From Microvelia longipes (lineage: Eukaryota; Arthropoda; Insecta; Hemiptera; Veliidae): a stretch of 64,000 bases of DNA. The position numbers and the translations under genes were made by a program. Every line of letters starts with the position of its first letter. The first letter of the stretch is position 1. The notes beneath the pieces are model-generated. The model saw only the letters and a list, made by a program, of their open reading frames with translations, did no database searches and had not been told where the DNA came from. Location: positions 22,149,359 to 22,213,358 of the forward strand of contig JACMZG010000008.1 in the NCBI GenBank assembly GCA_018340805.1, in the 5' to 3' direction. Shown one piece after another: positions 24,515-36,945 of this stretch.

Positions 24515-24656
24515 AGTATGAAAATACGGATACGTTTCCAAAGCTTATCAGACTCACTTCACTTGTGCTCAGACTGTAAAATATTTGTTTATTTCCTGCC
24601 AGTGGCGTAGCCAGGATTTAATTTCGAGAGGGCTGAATGTTAAAATTGTATATGTA

Positions 24657-24712
<56 letters not shown>

Positions 24713-24784
24713 TATATATGTATGTATATAATTTATATTATATTAATAATATATATATATATATATGTATGTATATATAAATAT

Positions 24785-24830
<46 letters not shown>

Positions 24831-24853
24831 TATATATATAATATATATATATA

Positions 24854-24906
<53 letters not shown>

Positions 24907-24908
24907 TA

Positions 24909-24941
<33 letters not shown>

Positions 24942-25135
24942 CTTATATATATATATATATAGTGACCTCGCTGGAAACTCTATTGATCCGAAACTAAAGA
25001 TGATCACTGAAGTCTTAGTGTAAACGCATTAGTTTTCCTAAACAACTTCGGTATAAACGTGGAAAAGTGAAAAATTAACATTTTAAATCAATATGGTCCT
25101 ATTTATGAAGCTAAATTTATAGATATGACATATTA
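24515..25135 (+). repeat. Tandem duplication, unit 1
   Basis: The unit consists of about 125 bp of unique sequence containing CCAGTGGCGTAGCCAGGATT, a TA-rich array (24659-24960), and about 170 bp beginning GACCTCGCTGGAAACTC. It abuts unit 2 directly. Flanking parts of the two units are about 95% alike by eye. The GTGGCGTAGCCAGG motif is often seen in arthropod interspersed repeats (from memory), so the unit is probably repeat-derived. Confidence 0.85.
24659..24960. repeat. Long TA-rich microsatellite
   Basis: About 300 bp of TA repeats, interrupted by occasional TATGTATG and ATAATATA steps. Confidence 0.95.
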
Positions 25136-25272
25136 GTAATGAAAAGACGGAAACGTTTCCACAGCTTATCAGACTCACTTCACTTGTGCTCAGACTGTAA
25201 AATATCTTTTTATTTCCAGCCAGTGGCGTAGCCAGGATTTAATTTCGGAGGGGCTGAATGTTAAAAATGTGT

Positions 25273-25356
<84 letters not shown>

Positions 25357-25387
25357 GTATGTATATAAATTTATATATATATATATA

Positions 25388-25428
<41 letters not shown>

Positions 25429-25595
25429 CTCGCTGCTAAACTCTATTGATCCGAAACTAAAGATGATCACTGAAGTCTTAGTGCAAACGCATTAATTTTC
25501 CTAAACAACTACGGTGTAAACGTGGAAAAGTGAAAAATTATATTTTAAATCAATATGGTCCTATTTATGAAGCTAAATTTATAAATATAACATAT
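25136..25595 (+). repeat. Tandem duplication, unit 2
   Basis: Second copy of the 24515-25135 unit, in the same order and orientation. Its TA array (25274-25424) is about half as long, which accounts for the shorter unit. Confidence 0.85.
25274..25424. repeat. TA-rich microsatellite
   Basis: About 150 bp, in the equivalent position of the duplicated unit. Confidence 0.95.
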
Positions 25596-26264
25596 GCGTA
25601 AATTCATTGTTTCCCCGTGTAGTCAAATTTAATAAGGTTACTTAAATTCTAACTTTCTAAATAACCATGAATTATCCATATTATTTATTTACAAATTTAA
25701 GTTTAATATATTTTATTACTCTAAATTTAGAAAACGGTTTCTACAATAACTAACAGTAATTTTATGTATAAATCGAATTAATTTATTAAAATTAAGCAAA
25801 AATATTTTGGTTTATTACATTATTTAAATCATATTTAATTTATTTGTTTTTGTTTTCTGTTTCAGACAGGTTAGCTGAATTTATCATGTTTTGAGCCCAT
25901 TTTATTAATTGATATTTGGTAATATAATTTTTTCTTTCTATATTTTGGATCATTAATAGATTTTCTGTTAAAATTGCATGCCTGCAATTAATGTATTTAT
26001 CACTGACTGAAAATTAAAGATATTAATAATTGAAATTAGAGAATTGAATATGGAATATACAAGTATATATACTACAAAATTAATCCAATCATTGATTGGA
26101 TGTTAACCTGCAATTAATTACCGCTGCTGGGGGGTCCCTGAAAATGTATTTATTTTATTTTTGATAAATGGATAAATGATAAATATTCCTGGCATAAATG
26201 GTAATTGGATCCTACACTGCGTTTTTAGTTCTTATGAAACGTTGGTATAATTTATTATATTAAA
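25596..26264. other. AT-rich non-coding stretch
   Basis: Nothing recognised. Confidence 0.5.
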
Positions 26265-26345
26265 TGCCCTAAAAATCTGAAACTTAGATTTCACCTGAAT
26301 TATCCGCTTAAGACGAAGACCTCCTAATTTGTACTACGTTGTCAG
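26265..26345 (-). repeat. Repeat family A fragment
   Basis: In reverse orientation it reads GCGGATAATTCAGGTGAAAT followed by TTTCAGATTTTTAGGGC, matching the 3' part of family A at 36850-36890. Confidence 0.6.
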
Positions 26346-26644
26346 TAAATAGCTCCCAGGGTGTTCATGCTATAAAATTAAAACATCTTAAACCGTCAAA
26401 TATAACTCAGAATGAATTTATTATTCTGTCATCCTATGATGGTTTATGGGGATCCTCACTCCATAAGCGTCATGCTTTGATGAAAATTCTTTAAAAATTA
26501 TAAAAAGTAAACAATAATTAGATTGGATTCATTCCTATGTATGATTAACAAAAATGTGCCAAGTTCAACCTCATTAACAGTATTGGTTGAATTTTCATCG
26601 AATGACATGTATTTTTATAAAATCGAAAAAATATTGAATTCAAA

Positions 26645-26869
26645 AAATATAATTGTGCGAGAGACACCTAAGAAATTTTACAGACAAAGTGCAATATTAC
26701 ATTCAAGCTCTGTCGTCGCCCTGATGAGTTAGACGTAACGAAACTGAGTGAGACATGACATTATGTCGAGCCATCAATCATGACGAATGTCGAATCATGG
26801 AACAGTTCCCAGATGTAGCATTGCATTTTGCTTGTTACATTTCCTAGGTGTCTCTCGCACAATTATATT
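26645..26869. mobile_element. Foldback element, family C
   Basis: Inverted arms of about 30 bp (26645-26674 and 26840-26869), sharing AATATAATTGTGCGAGAGAC, enclose about 165 bp. The interior has smaller palindromes such as GACATTATGTC. The right end (to about 26925) is repeated in inverted orientation at 17008-17090. This structure fits a small non-autonomous DNA element; target duplications were not resolved. Confidence 0.65.
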
Positions 26870-26925
26870 GTGTTGCAAAACTCGGTAGTGTCAAATGATA
26901 TAAATATTTGATTGTATATGAATTC

Positions 26926-28086
26926 TAGCTTAAGTTTATCCTTAATACAGTAAAAAATTTACTTAGTTTCATTTTTAGTACATCATAAACATTTTTGTCA
27001 GATCAATTGTGTTAAGCAGTATCAAGCGTGTTCAGTCGGTAAATAGGTGCTCGTCGGGATTAAAACTGATTTTTCTACCTGAGGACGAGCAAAGCAAAAC
27101 TGAAGTGGTGAAGATAAACTTAGTGAATGTTTTAAGAAAAGGAAAAATTACGAGTTACATCGTACCTGATTTTTTAGTACAAAAATTTAAATTAAGTTTA
27201 AAATCTAAAAATTCTTTTACAGCGAAACAAAATTGATATACAAGCATTGCTTATTTGAGGCTATGTTCTATAGAATATGACGCTTATGAGGTGTTATATG
27301 ACACAGCGCGGCATGTGGAGGCAGTATACTCTAAACATTATCTAAACAATTAGATTATTCCGTATGATTTGATGGAATTAGAGTTCAATGATGTTATTAC
27401 AAAGGATGTTTTCAAACAAAATGCACGCATATGGGATTCTACATAATTAAACAATGATTTACACGTAGCTATGGTTGCCTTGTAGTATTCTATGCTATAG
27501 TAGTATAAAGTGCACAGTTAGGAAAAGTTTTCTCCCCTTGTACATGGAACCTTTACGAGAAAACTTTGCTCTCTCCCCTCTTACTTTACACCATACATGT
27601 ATTGATTGCAAAATAATCAAGTTATTAGTTTGTACCTTCACTGTGATGTTATTGTTGCTAGTATCTTGCTAACATTTAAACAATGTAAACAAGAAAGTAA
27701 AATAAACAGTAATTAAATAATTTATTTATATTTCATTATTTAAGCTTAATTTTAACTTAAATTTATTTATCAATAGCTATTATTTGCATAAGATTAAACA
27801 AACTATTAAGGAAGTCTGCTATTCACAAAATCAAGACTATAAATGGATCGAACAAAATCCCCATCTCCTTTAAAATTTTGAACTGAATTACTTACCTTAT
27901 TAATAACTAGGGAAATTTTCTCGAAGAAAAGGGACTTCAGTGTATCATTGCAATCAGGGTGTTGAACCATTATATCTATCAGAAAAATAAGGATAGAATA
28001 ACATTGAAGGGTAATATTTGCAAGTTGGATTCTTGGAAAGATAGTAAAATATTTTCCATCTTGATTGTTTTCGTCCTCGCATTTTC
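26926..28086. other. Non-coding stretch with one unassigned frame
   Basis: An open frame at 27009-27236 (75 codons, plus) has mixed composition, with the start of its middle reading FLPEDEQSKTEVV, but no recognisable domain. It overlaps a sequence resembling the CGAGCRAAGC motif of other repeats here, so it is more likely repeat DNA than a gene. Confidence 0.35.
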
Positions 28087-28103
28087 GGGGGGCGATCCCC
28101 CCA
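28087..28103. repeat. GC hairpin in AT-rich DNA
   Basis: GGGGGG, loop CGAT, CCCCCC. Similar GC hairpins are at about 22636 and 36043. Confidence 0.7.
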
Positions 28104-28208
28104 AGGATCCTTAAAAAAGGGGAAAAAGAGAATTAAAAAGGAAAATAAAGAATGTAAGAAGAAAAAAATGTATGGTATTACATAAGTATATAAGAATTCA
28201 CACACACA

Positions 28209-28426
<218 letters not shown>

Positions 28427-28439
28427 AGTTGAATCCACC

Positions 28440-31400
28440 TTGTATTGAAATGTTTCTTATGATATTGAATGTATATATCTACTGATGATATTTCTGTATT
28501 GATACTAATGATATAGAAGGCCATTTGATATAGGTGAGCAGCTAGGTGAAAGAGTAGTCGTAGCGTTCATACTATCTAGCTCCTAGATTAATTGCGGTAA
28601 ATCAAGGTTCAAGAGTAGTATGTAGCCCAAGAAATAAAAGTACAAACTTAAAGAGTTAATTTAGCAATATTACTGTTTGAGAATAGATAACTTAAGTTAA
28701 TAATTATTACACCTTTTAATATAAATAAAAAATATTATATTTAATGAATTCACTAATATTTTCAGATGTTTTGTTGGAAAGGGAAATTAATATAATATTA
28801 TTAAGATAATTTGATTACTTATGGCATTATATTTCTTATTTCTTGTTGCATTATGTGCAAAAACTGTTAGTAAATCATGTTTAGTGTGTGAAATTATCAA
28901 TTGGTTATAAAAGTTTGCTATTTTAACATTTAAAAGTCTACTCTTTGACTCACTTCGGCCTTATTTTTCCGACTGAAGCACACCGCACCACCAATAATTT
29001 TTGAAATTAGATCAGGGATTTAAGTTGTTAAGTAATACATGATTGAGATATGCAAGAGTTGTTACATTTTTTTTTTAAAAAGATTATATTTTCAAAAGTG
29101 TATTTTCTTAATTTCTCTTAATTAAAAAAAAAAATAATAATATTAAATAATTTATTTAGATGATATTTCTCGGATACTATATACAATATTTTCAGAGAAT
29201 ATCGCCCACAATAGGCATTAAATTAATTATTTCATATTTTAATTTGGAAAGGCATAAATATATATTTATGGCCATGTTAAAAAATACATAAACTAGTAAC
29301 CAATTAATCAATGTATTATATTTAAAATATAAAATGGAGTTAGCTAAATATATGCCATATTTATGTTAGGTATATTAAATCAGCCATATCAGGTATATAT
29401 AATCAGCTTAATTTTCTTATTAACTTACTTGACATTTCCCTTTTAGTCTGTTAACATATTTGATTTTTAAACGATTCATGTATTTTAAATAGCCTACGCC
29501 TACATGGCTACCTAATTGGCATTTTTAATTTTTGTTATACAGATGTCACTTATAAGCAAGTGCTTCTTAGCTCATTAACAGTCCACTTAAGTGCATTTTT
29601 TCTCTTTGAAAATGTGTTTTTATATTATAGGTGCATTCATATAGGTAAACTTAAACACCAAAATAAATTTATGCCAATACAATACCTTTTTTGTTGTAAT
29701 AAATGATAATTTATTGATTTTAATTCACATCAGTCTTTTTGATTCAAAAAGAAGATGCGTAAAGGATTCGATCTATGAACTATATATGCAAACACTTTCT
29801 GATACAAAAAGTTTAAAGTTAAAATTCTGAGAGAATATGTCGGCAGGTATTAACATAAGAGCAGAGATTTTTTTATCTCACAAGAAAGTAAAGAAAAGAG
29901 TTTGGAGTAAAAAAAGAAGGGGAAGAGGAATATTTGTGAGTTTTACTTTAGAGTTGTAAAGTTTTTTGTTGTGTTATATGGAAGAGTGTTTAAAGCCATT
30001 AAGACAGAAAACTCTTGTGAAGTAAAAAGAAAAGAGAATTAAGCTTGTTAATGTTGCTGGTTAAGAAAATGTGCTGGGGAAAACCCTTCTACAGTTCTTA
30101 AAAGACAAATAAACCCTCGAGGCAAAGAGAGTGTGGGATGGGGCGACTTGAAGCAGAAGGAGTATTATTTTATGAGCTCAAAAGGAAAAAGGTAAACAAT
30201 ATGCGAGGATTTCGGGGTGTAGAATAAAGCAGCGTTGCGGTCCTGCCCGGAAGGCGGAATCGGACCTTAATGGAAATATTGTTCGGTTTCCTATAAGGGG
30301 AGTTTAGTTCAATAATTTTCTGATCCTCTCTATAAGCCAGGGGGACTCATAAGGATTCTAAATCTGGAGACCCATCCCTTCCGTGTTCTATCCGATATAA
30401 CTGATTCTCCTTCGTAGTACTATAATATATTTATGGTACTGGTACTTATTTTCTCGGAACTAACGCACGATGATAAACTTTCCTGTTCCTGCCCTCTACT
30501 CTAAATATATGTAGGAAAATCTACGTTACTGTAAAGAGTATGTGTTTATTATCTTAAAACTGTGAATATCATATGCTACCCTCTTTCTCTATTCTTTCCA
30601 AAAAGCCTTATGCAAACAATGTTGAAACCTTTTCCTTAAGATAAGGCAAAGCAAAGTATTTTACTTAATATAATACTATATAAACATTTTAAATTTTCTA
30701 CAATGTATTATTTTAACTTTACCATTTCCTTAATTACTTATGTGTTAGAAATGAAGTTCCCACATATCCGAAGGCTCCGACCCTTTAGAATTTGTGAGTC
30801 TAATGTTGAAGCATTGTGGGTGTTTTAACCCGCCTGCTGAGTTGTTGATTTTAGTCTTTCTTGTTCATTTTTTTCACAAAATGAAGAAAATCTAATTTTT
30901 GCGACGCGCCGTAAGAAAAATTACTATAGAGAAATTATAAAAATTTAGTTTTATATAATGTGAAAGAGCGAGTTAAGTCAAGTGTATTTGAGTAAAATTC
31001 TTTGTTGTGAGAACCAGTTTTCTTCTTTAACGTTGTAGTAAAATCATTTATTGTAAATTATGCTTCCATCAAGAAAATTGTGTTTAAAAAAATACATGTA
31101 TGCATTAATCGGGCCAGTAAGACAATTGTATCCCTACTAATGTTTTGAAAGGGATTAAAATCCGTTTAAAGGGCCAGTCAATTTGGCACCGAATTCCTTT
31201 TAATATTAAAGTTCAGTAAGTTTAATAATTTAAAATGACAGCCTCTTATCGAGGCTGTCACTTCAGACAAATGGAAAAAATGCTTCCGAAATAAATTTAG
31301 CCTACTTTAAAACAAGTCCTTGTTTCGTAAAACCTCAAAAATGTGGGAACTTAGCAAAGAGCTCAAAACTCCAAATTAACTAGTACAAAACGAATTAAAT

Positions 31401-32269
31401 GGTATTAATAAGGAATAATCAATTCCTGCTTTAATTATCCATGTTTTATTTAGTGTGCTCCTATTAAATTATCGCAGAGTAAATCTAGAAATAGAAATAA
31501 GTTTTGCTGCTAACGGCAACACTGTATTATAATTTAAAATAAAAACGCACCAGTTTAAATTATTTGCCGTGTAGTTAATTAAAAGTATGCTTTATCTTGC
31601 TTTAATCGTAAATTTCTTTTGTTAAATTTGTGTTAAGTTAAATTAACTTTTATTGTTTTAATTGTAAGTAAAAATAAACTCAACATTTTTAGTACATTGT
31701 TAATATTATTTGAAAGTAAAGAGTACGAATGATGATGAGATTCATTCGCATTAATACAATATTTGTGATATTTTAATAACAATTTTGCCGTTTTGTTAAT
31801 CATTTCAACCTAATCATTGAATTATTGATGAAAGAGTATCATTATCAATGTTAATTATACATAATCGTTGTGTTTTTTAAAATTTTTGTTTTTCTGGTGA
31901 TCGCGAGTGTAATTGGTAAAAAGTTCACGCAATAAAGAAGAATCATTAAACCTCCGTTCCTTACTCATCTTCGATTCGAATCTTTAACTTTACCGACTTA
32001 ACTTCAACAACAACCTACTTAGTAAGTCTTTTGAATTTCACTAAATTTAATTTCGTATTTCCGTTTTTGAATAATTTGTGAGATGTCAGCCACTTGAGAA
32101 TGTTTATTTTCTATTCTACAAGTAATAACACTCAAATGACCTTTGAATCCACTTTTGTAAAGTTTTTGCGTATTTTCTTATAATCTTCATGTCTGAACTT
32201 TCTTTACAATGTTAGTTTTTCCTGTTAAAATAGATAATTAACTCAGTTTTTATGGTTTATTTATATTTT
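28440..32269. other. Long AT-rich non-coding stretch
   Basis: No gene, RNA or multi-copy repeat recognised. A GC-richer patch around 30110-30450 has no interpretable frame. A direct inverted pair, ACAGCCTC / GAGGCTGT, lies at about 31238-31260. Confidence 0.5.
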
Positions 32270-32480
32270 ATTGAAGATTTATTGAAGATTTATGCAGTAT
32301 TAATTTTATAATATACGGTGATTACATACATGCAGTTTATATTTTATTCTTTATTCAATTTATATTTAATAATTTCTGCAGTTTATATTTAATGACTTAT
32401 GCAGTTATGAATGATCAATGTAGTTTATATTTTTTATGATATATGCAGTTTACATTTAATAATTTATCCAGTTTACGCAG
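32270..32480. repeat. Degenerate minisatellite, GCAGTTTATATTTAAT-type unit
   Basis: About six degenerate copies of a unit of roughly 25-35 bp containing (T)GCAGTTTATATTTAATAATTTAT. It starts with ATTGAAGATTT doubled near 32273. Confidence 0.65.
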
Positions 32481-33363
32481 TTTGTAAAAATATAGTTACT
32501 TAGAACAGATGAATATAAGAATAAAATAAAATGATTAGAACAAATGCATGACGAAAAATGGTTGGAATGTTAGATTTAGAGAAAATTTATTCTTGTGTTT
32601 TCATTCCTACACTAATGTTAAATGCATTATTAAATACGAGGTAATATTGATTCCTTTATTTATTAAATAATGATTTGAGCGATTATGGGTGTAAAATAGG
32701 CTTTAACCTTAATTTAATGGTTTATCTAAAATTTTAAACAATTATATATAAATTTACTTTTAAATGAAATAACAACTTTCGAATTCGTTGAAATTAACTG
32801 CGTTATAATTAACTTAGAATTTTAGACAAAACCAAAACCTTATTAAAATGCACAACACATAGAACCCTAATTGAATTGCAGTCTATGTTCAATTAAATAG
32901 AATTTTCGTAGTTCTGTTATAAATGTATCTAGCTAGAAACATGTCTGAAAGAATCAGGGCAAAATATTATTCGATTATAAACCGAAACATATTGATTTTT
33001 GATTTGATTCTCCTCTTGCCTTATTGTTTTAAGGCTAATACAGAAAATGAGATTACTACTAAGGTATATAAAGATTGACATTTTTGAGGAAAATAAGGAA
33101 TGTTTCTCTACAATTTTTTAATATGCCATTTTAACAAGATAGAATTTTACTTCAAGTAGTTGTTATTGCGCGACAGACTGGGGTTATCATTACGCTTGGG
33201 CTAACTGTCCTAATATTGTTTTTATTAGTGCTTATGATCTGTGCTATGGAATTGTAAAAAAAAACGTTTAAATGAGTAAATTTTATGAACTGGTATAATA
33301 TATATAATAAAACATTTTTTGAAGACTGCACTCTTAAAAAATAATAATTAATTTAATAATTCT

Positions 33364-33399
33364 TACGTTTCGTTGAACGAAGCTCAACATCTTCAGCTG
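33364..33399 (-). ncRNA. Hammerhead-like motif, left arm
   Basis: On the minus strand: CTGAAGA (33396-33390), an extra T, helix II of 7 bp (GTTGAGC with GTTCAAC) and GAAA (33371-33368), then the palindrome ACGT and a UA cleavage step. Helix I pairing is poor, so activity is doubtful. Confidence 0.42.
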
Positions 33400-33465
33400 A
33401 TTGAATCCAAAATAAAAATGATAATGAGCAGTTATTACAAATTTTCGATTTTAGTTTTATTTTGG

Positions 33466-33510
33466 AATCACCTGAAGATGTTAAGCTTCGCTTAACGAAA
33501 CGTTGTAAGA
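33466..33510 (+). ncRNA. Hammerhead-like motif, right arm
   Basis: CTGAAGA (33472-33478), an extra T, a perfect 7-bp helix II (GTTAAGC, loop TTC, GCTTAAC), GAAA (33497-33500), palindromic helix III ACGT, then cleavage predicted after T33504. Helix I is only two pairs plus isolated ones. The core and helix II are excellent; the weak helix I lowers confidence in activity. Confidence 0.5.
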
Positions 33511-33552
33511 ATTATTAAATAAATTATTATTTAGGACTACAGTTTTCAAACA

Positions 33553-34309
33553 ATTTTAATAGCATGTTCATCAACATTCTTCATTATTGACTGCTCGAGA
33601 TTATGTCATGTCCTACTCAGTTTCGCTGAGTTCAACTTATCCGGGCGTTGACAGAGCCTAAACTCGCTCTGCGCTACACTTAATGTTTCCAAGAATATAA
33701 AGTGAAGGACTTAGCAAAGAAAAGTAGTGCTCTCTAACCGCTATGCTTGGCATGCAAAACATTTTTGTAAAATCATACATTGGGTATGAACCCATTTGAG
33801 CAGGATTTATTCTGTTACTAGTATTTATTTGATATGTATGTTATTTGATAGTGTATTATTGACCAAGAAGCATACTTTTTCGGAGTATATTAAGATTATA
33901 TACTGTATTTTAAAGTATATCTAAAAAAATACTTCGAAGTTAAATGAGAAACGTTACTTTCTGATGATAGGTATTTATATTTTGGATTGACCTTGAATCA
34001 TCAAGTTTTTTTAGCTTACCTAAACATCTTGTGATGTGATAGAGAGCTTTATATTGTTTACTTTTACCCAGACACCTTGTGACGTTACACACCTCTATTT
34101 ATATTATACTAAAATTTCATTTTATTCTGTAAACTACAGCCACAATTTTTATCATGATCGCACCAAATGTTGTATACACTACGTTAAAACTTTTAGGTGG
34201 AGCATAGTTAGATATTTTTAATTAGGAGTTATGAATTTAAATGCATGATATTGAAAATAGGTAGACGCTAGATTCATCAGCATTATATGCTGTGCACGCG
34301 GACAAAAAT
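33553..34309. other. Non-coding stretch
   Basis: No gene recognised. The segment 33600-33690 carries GTCATGTCCTACTCAGTTTC, related in reverse to the interior of foldback family C near 26740-26760. Confidence 0.4.
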
Positions 34310-34735
34310 TTCTTGTATCATCAAAAGATACAACCGTTCAAATTTTGAAATGTAATGGTCAATATTTTCAAAATGGCGGCTATTTTAAAGTTGACATTTT
34401 TTGGATCAATTGGTCAATCTCTTACAGATGTATGTTTTTATTAAATTTCAACTGGAATCGTCTAATTTATAATTTTTATCAAATTTTTTAAAAATGTTGA
34501 TGACTCAGCAAATAGGTTATTGTAGTCTAAAAAATATCATCTTCCGGGCAGCACAACTAAACCTAAAGTCTGATTTTAGTGCCAAATTGAACTCTAGCAT
34601 AAACACAGTTGAACTTATCCGTGGCACAAACGGACACACACACACAGATAGCCTGATGAAAACCTCTCAAAACGTCATGCGAATGCCTAAAACGGATAAT
34701 TAGGGTGAACCCAATACTTTTTGTTATATCTATGG
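34310..34735 (+). repeat. Repeat family A copy
   Basis: Matches 40835-41200 in inverted orientation, including GGATCAATTGGTCAATC-like and TAAAAATGTTGATGACTC blocks. It ends with AACGGATAATTAGGGTGAAC. The apparent short open frame (34494-34703) arises from the repeat. Confidence 0.65.
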
Positions 34736-34814
34736 TCAAACGACAATAAAATAAACGATATCCTAAAAAAAATATTTATAAGATTTCAAATGCTCCGATT
34801 ACAAAATTAGAATC

Positions 34815-35155
34815 TACATGCTGATTAGTAAATGCATGTTTCATAACTTGACATATGTCTTACTTACTACTCTGAACGAAATTTCATATATGAGATGCGT
34901 TTTTTATTTTTCAAATTTGCTGTCATTATTGCGGGTTCATGACGTCATAAAAAAAATCCGAATAGCATAACTACAGTGGTAGATTAATTTATTTACAAAG
35001 TTTCAATTCTCTACACACACATACAGACAGACACATTAAAAAAAACCACTTAGGAGGCATTTAAAAACCCTAAAAACGGATAATTCAGGTTTCGGATTTT
35101 TTTTGCAAACAATACTTTTCCTATATACTACGGTATAAATAAGGAAAAGTAAAAA
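34815..35155 (+). repeat. Repeat family A copy with intact 3' hairpin
   Basis: Ends in the family hallmark: ACTTTTCCTATATAC, a short loop, then GTATAAATAAGGAAAAGT and a short A-rich tail. Upstream carries CATACAGACAGACAC and ACGGATAATTCAGG. Confidence 0.75.
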
Positions 35156-35300
35156 TAGCGTCATTACACCCTTAAACAGTCTACGTCTCATGTCCTTTAA
35201 ACATCTAGGTCCGTCGTTTTAACAATTGTGTTGCCTCACTAGTCCTCTCGAGTCTAAGAAGAGTTTATAGACGAAATCAGATTATTTTCGAGTGAAAAGT

Positions 35301-35333
35301 CACCATGTGTGTCACCATGTGACACACATGGTG
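35301..35333. repeat. Perfect 15-bp-stem hairpin
   Basis: CACCATGTGTGTCAC (35301-35315), loop CAT, then its exact reverse complement (35319-35333). The stem is mixed-sequence, not AT-only, and has no matching copy elsewhere in the window. Confidence 0.85.
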
Positions 35334-35875
35334 GATGGCACAACCTATAATCAAAGATTGTATTAGTCAAAAGCTTATAATAAAGAAGTTATTGGAAAAT
35401 GTAGTTGAAACTTGTCTTTATTATGAAATGAGGCTCAATTAAGTATTTTATATTTACCGCAAAAGAAATTCATTTTGTTAAACAAGAATATGAATAAATT
35501 AATAAAGTAGAATGATGAAATTACTGGAAGAAAAGAGATGAAGATAAAGGTAGGACGGAATTGTTTTTCTTCGACATAAAGGTTATGTTCAGGGCTTCTC
35601 TTATAGTTTGCCAATAGGTATTTCCTTTTAGCTTGTGAGAGTCTTTTAGAGCAACTAAAGAAGCCTTTACTATCTTATCCTTAGATAAAAACCAACCCTC
35701 TACCCTATTACCTTTTCTGCATTATCTCATTTCAATGTTTTTCTCACTACAATTTCCCTTCTTTAGTTTTTCTTAAAAAATATCCTATATTTTAAAGCTC
35801 CGATAAAATAAAGAAACCTGACATTGAAAACTTGAAGCTTCTGAAATTAGAGCCACTATGTAAAAGATTTGTAAG
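35334..35875. other. Non-coding stretch
   Basis: Nothing recognised. Confidence 0.5.
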
Positions 35876-36025
35876 GGATCCGGGTACCTTGGAACTTTTT
35901 TTCACTACTCGCTTTTTCTCAGAGTATGGAAATTACCAAATTTGAAGTATGTTTTCTGACTCGCAATAATCGTTCTCGGATAGTAAAAACAAGCGACCTC
36001 ACTTGATGCTCTTTTCACATATTAA
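35876..36025 (+). repeat. Repeat family B copy
   Basis: Starts GGATCCGGGTACCTTGGAAC and continues with a decayed TCGCTT block and CTCACTTGATGCTCTTTTCA, the last also seen in the 43110 copy. Confidence 0.6.
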
Positions 36026-36042
36026 ACTGAAATTTATTATCT

Positions 36043-36060
36043 GGGGGCAAGGCAGTGCCC
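36043..36060. repeat. GC hairpin
   Basis: GGGGCA, loop AGGCAG, TGCCCC. It lies inside a segment interrupting a B-type repeat. Confidence 0.6.
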
Positions 36061-36639
36061 CGCCAAGTCTAGCGGTCACTGGTGTACCAACCATCCTTTA
36101 CAGGAAGCATCTTGAGGCTATTTCCACCCCCTCGTATCTTTTTATTAAGATCATTTACAAAAATAAGTTTAATATTATAACTAAAGGACTTTGTTGAGCT
36201 GACCCATTCAACCGAATTTAATATCTTTAACCATTCACTTTAATAGTTCAAGGTTAGGCATTTTTGACACTATCTCAGTCACTCACTCACACATCAAGTT
36301 TCTAAGGCACTTTAATTGTAGACACTTTTATGTTGATGTGAAAACCAATGAAAAATTGTCGAAATCTAACATTTTCAGTTTCTTCTAGCTTTTATATTCT
36401 ACCTAAATCAAAAGGTAATTCTTACCTCAATTTTATGTTTAAAGAAAATTTTAAATGCTAACTAGCGCTACCTAGTTGAGCAAAGAAAAGTAAGAATATA
36501 ACAACAACAAGAACATAACAAAATATTTTTACGTAATTTATCTATTAATTGTATTAATGTAGTAATATAAAATGGAACTGTTGAGTAATATATAAGGTGT
36601 ATAACATGCATATATGATTTAACATGCATATATAACTTA
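36061..36639. other. Non-coding stretch
   Basis: No supported gene; the short open frame over 36003-36197 has no domain. Confidence 0.45.
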
Positions 36640-36945
36640 ATGCTTGGTAAATTTCAAATTGATCGCAACATTTTTTAGCGTTATATGAATTTTAGAATTT
36701 TTTTTTCGAGTCATTATTACCGATGAAAGATTAATTTTTGAACCAAGTTTCGACTCTTTAGCGTAAACATACTGAGATCTTCGACTATATCAGGAAAATA
36801 CATACAGACAGAAACCTTGGTGAAAATTACTGATAAGGTCTTAAAAACGCTTGACAGAATAATTCAGGTGAAATTCCGGTTGGATTTTAGTGCAAACACA
36901 ATACATTTTCTGTATACCTACGGTATGAATAAGGAAAAGTAAAAA
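36640..36945 (+). repeat. Repeat family A copy
   Basis: Carries ACATACAGACAGAAACCTTG, a GACAGAATAATTCAGGTGAA block and the terminal hairpin ending AATAAGGAAAAGTAAAAA. Confidence 0.75.

Larger units (their letters stand above)
33317..33552. mobile_element. Foldback element with hammerhead cores in both arms
   Basis: Arm 33317-33420 and arm 33440-33552 are approximate reverse complements: TTTGAAGACTG against TTTGAAAACTG, then TTTAATAATTCTTAC. Each arm holds a hammerhead-like core pointing outward from the centre. The arrangement matches inverted terminal sequences of a Penelope-like element with nearly all the interior lost. That origin is an inference. Confidence 0.7.

Noticed and set aside
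25261..25470. Tyr/Ile-rich open frame on the minus strand.
   Set aside because: Generated by the TA array in the duplicated unit.
26721..26750. Hammerhead ribozyme at CTGATGA-hairpin-GAAA.
   Set aside because: Although the core and helix II are perfect, the base at the cleavage position would be G and helix I does not pair. Kept only as a weak lead in the findings.
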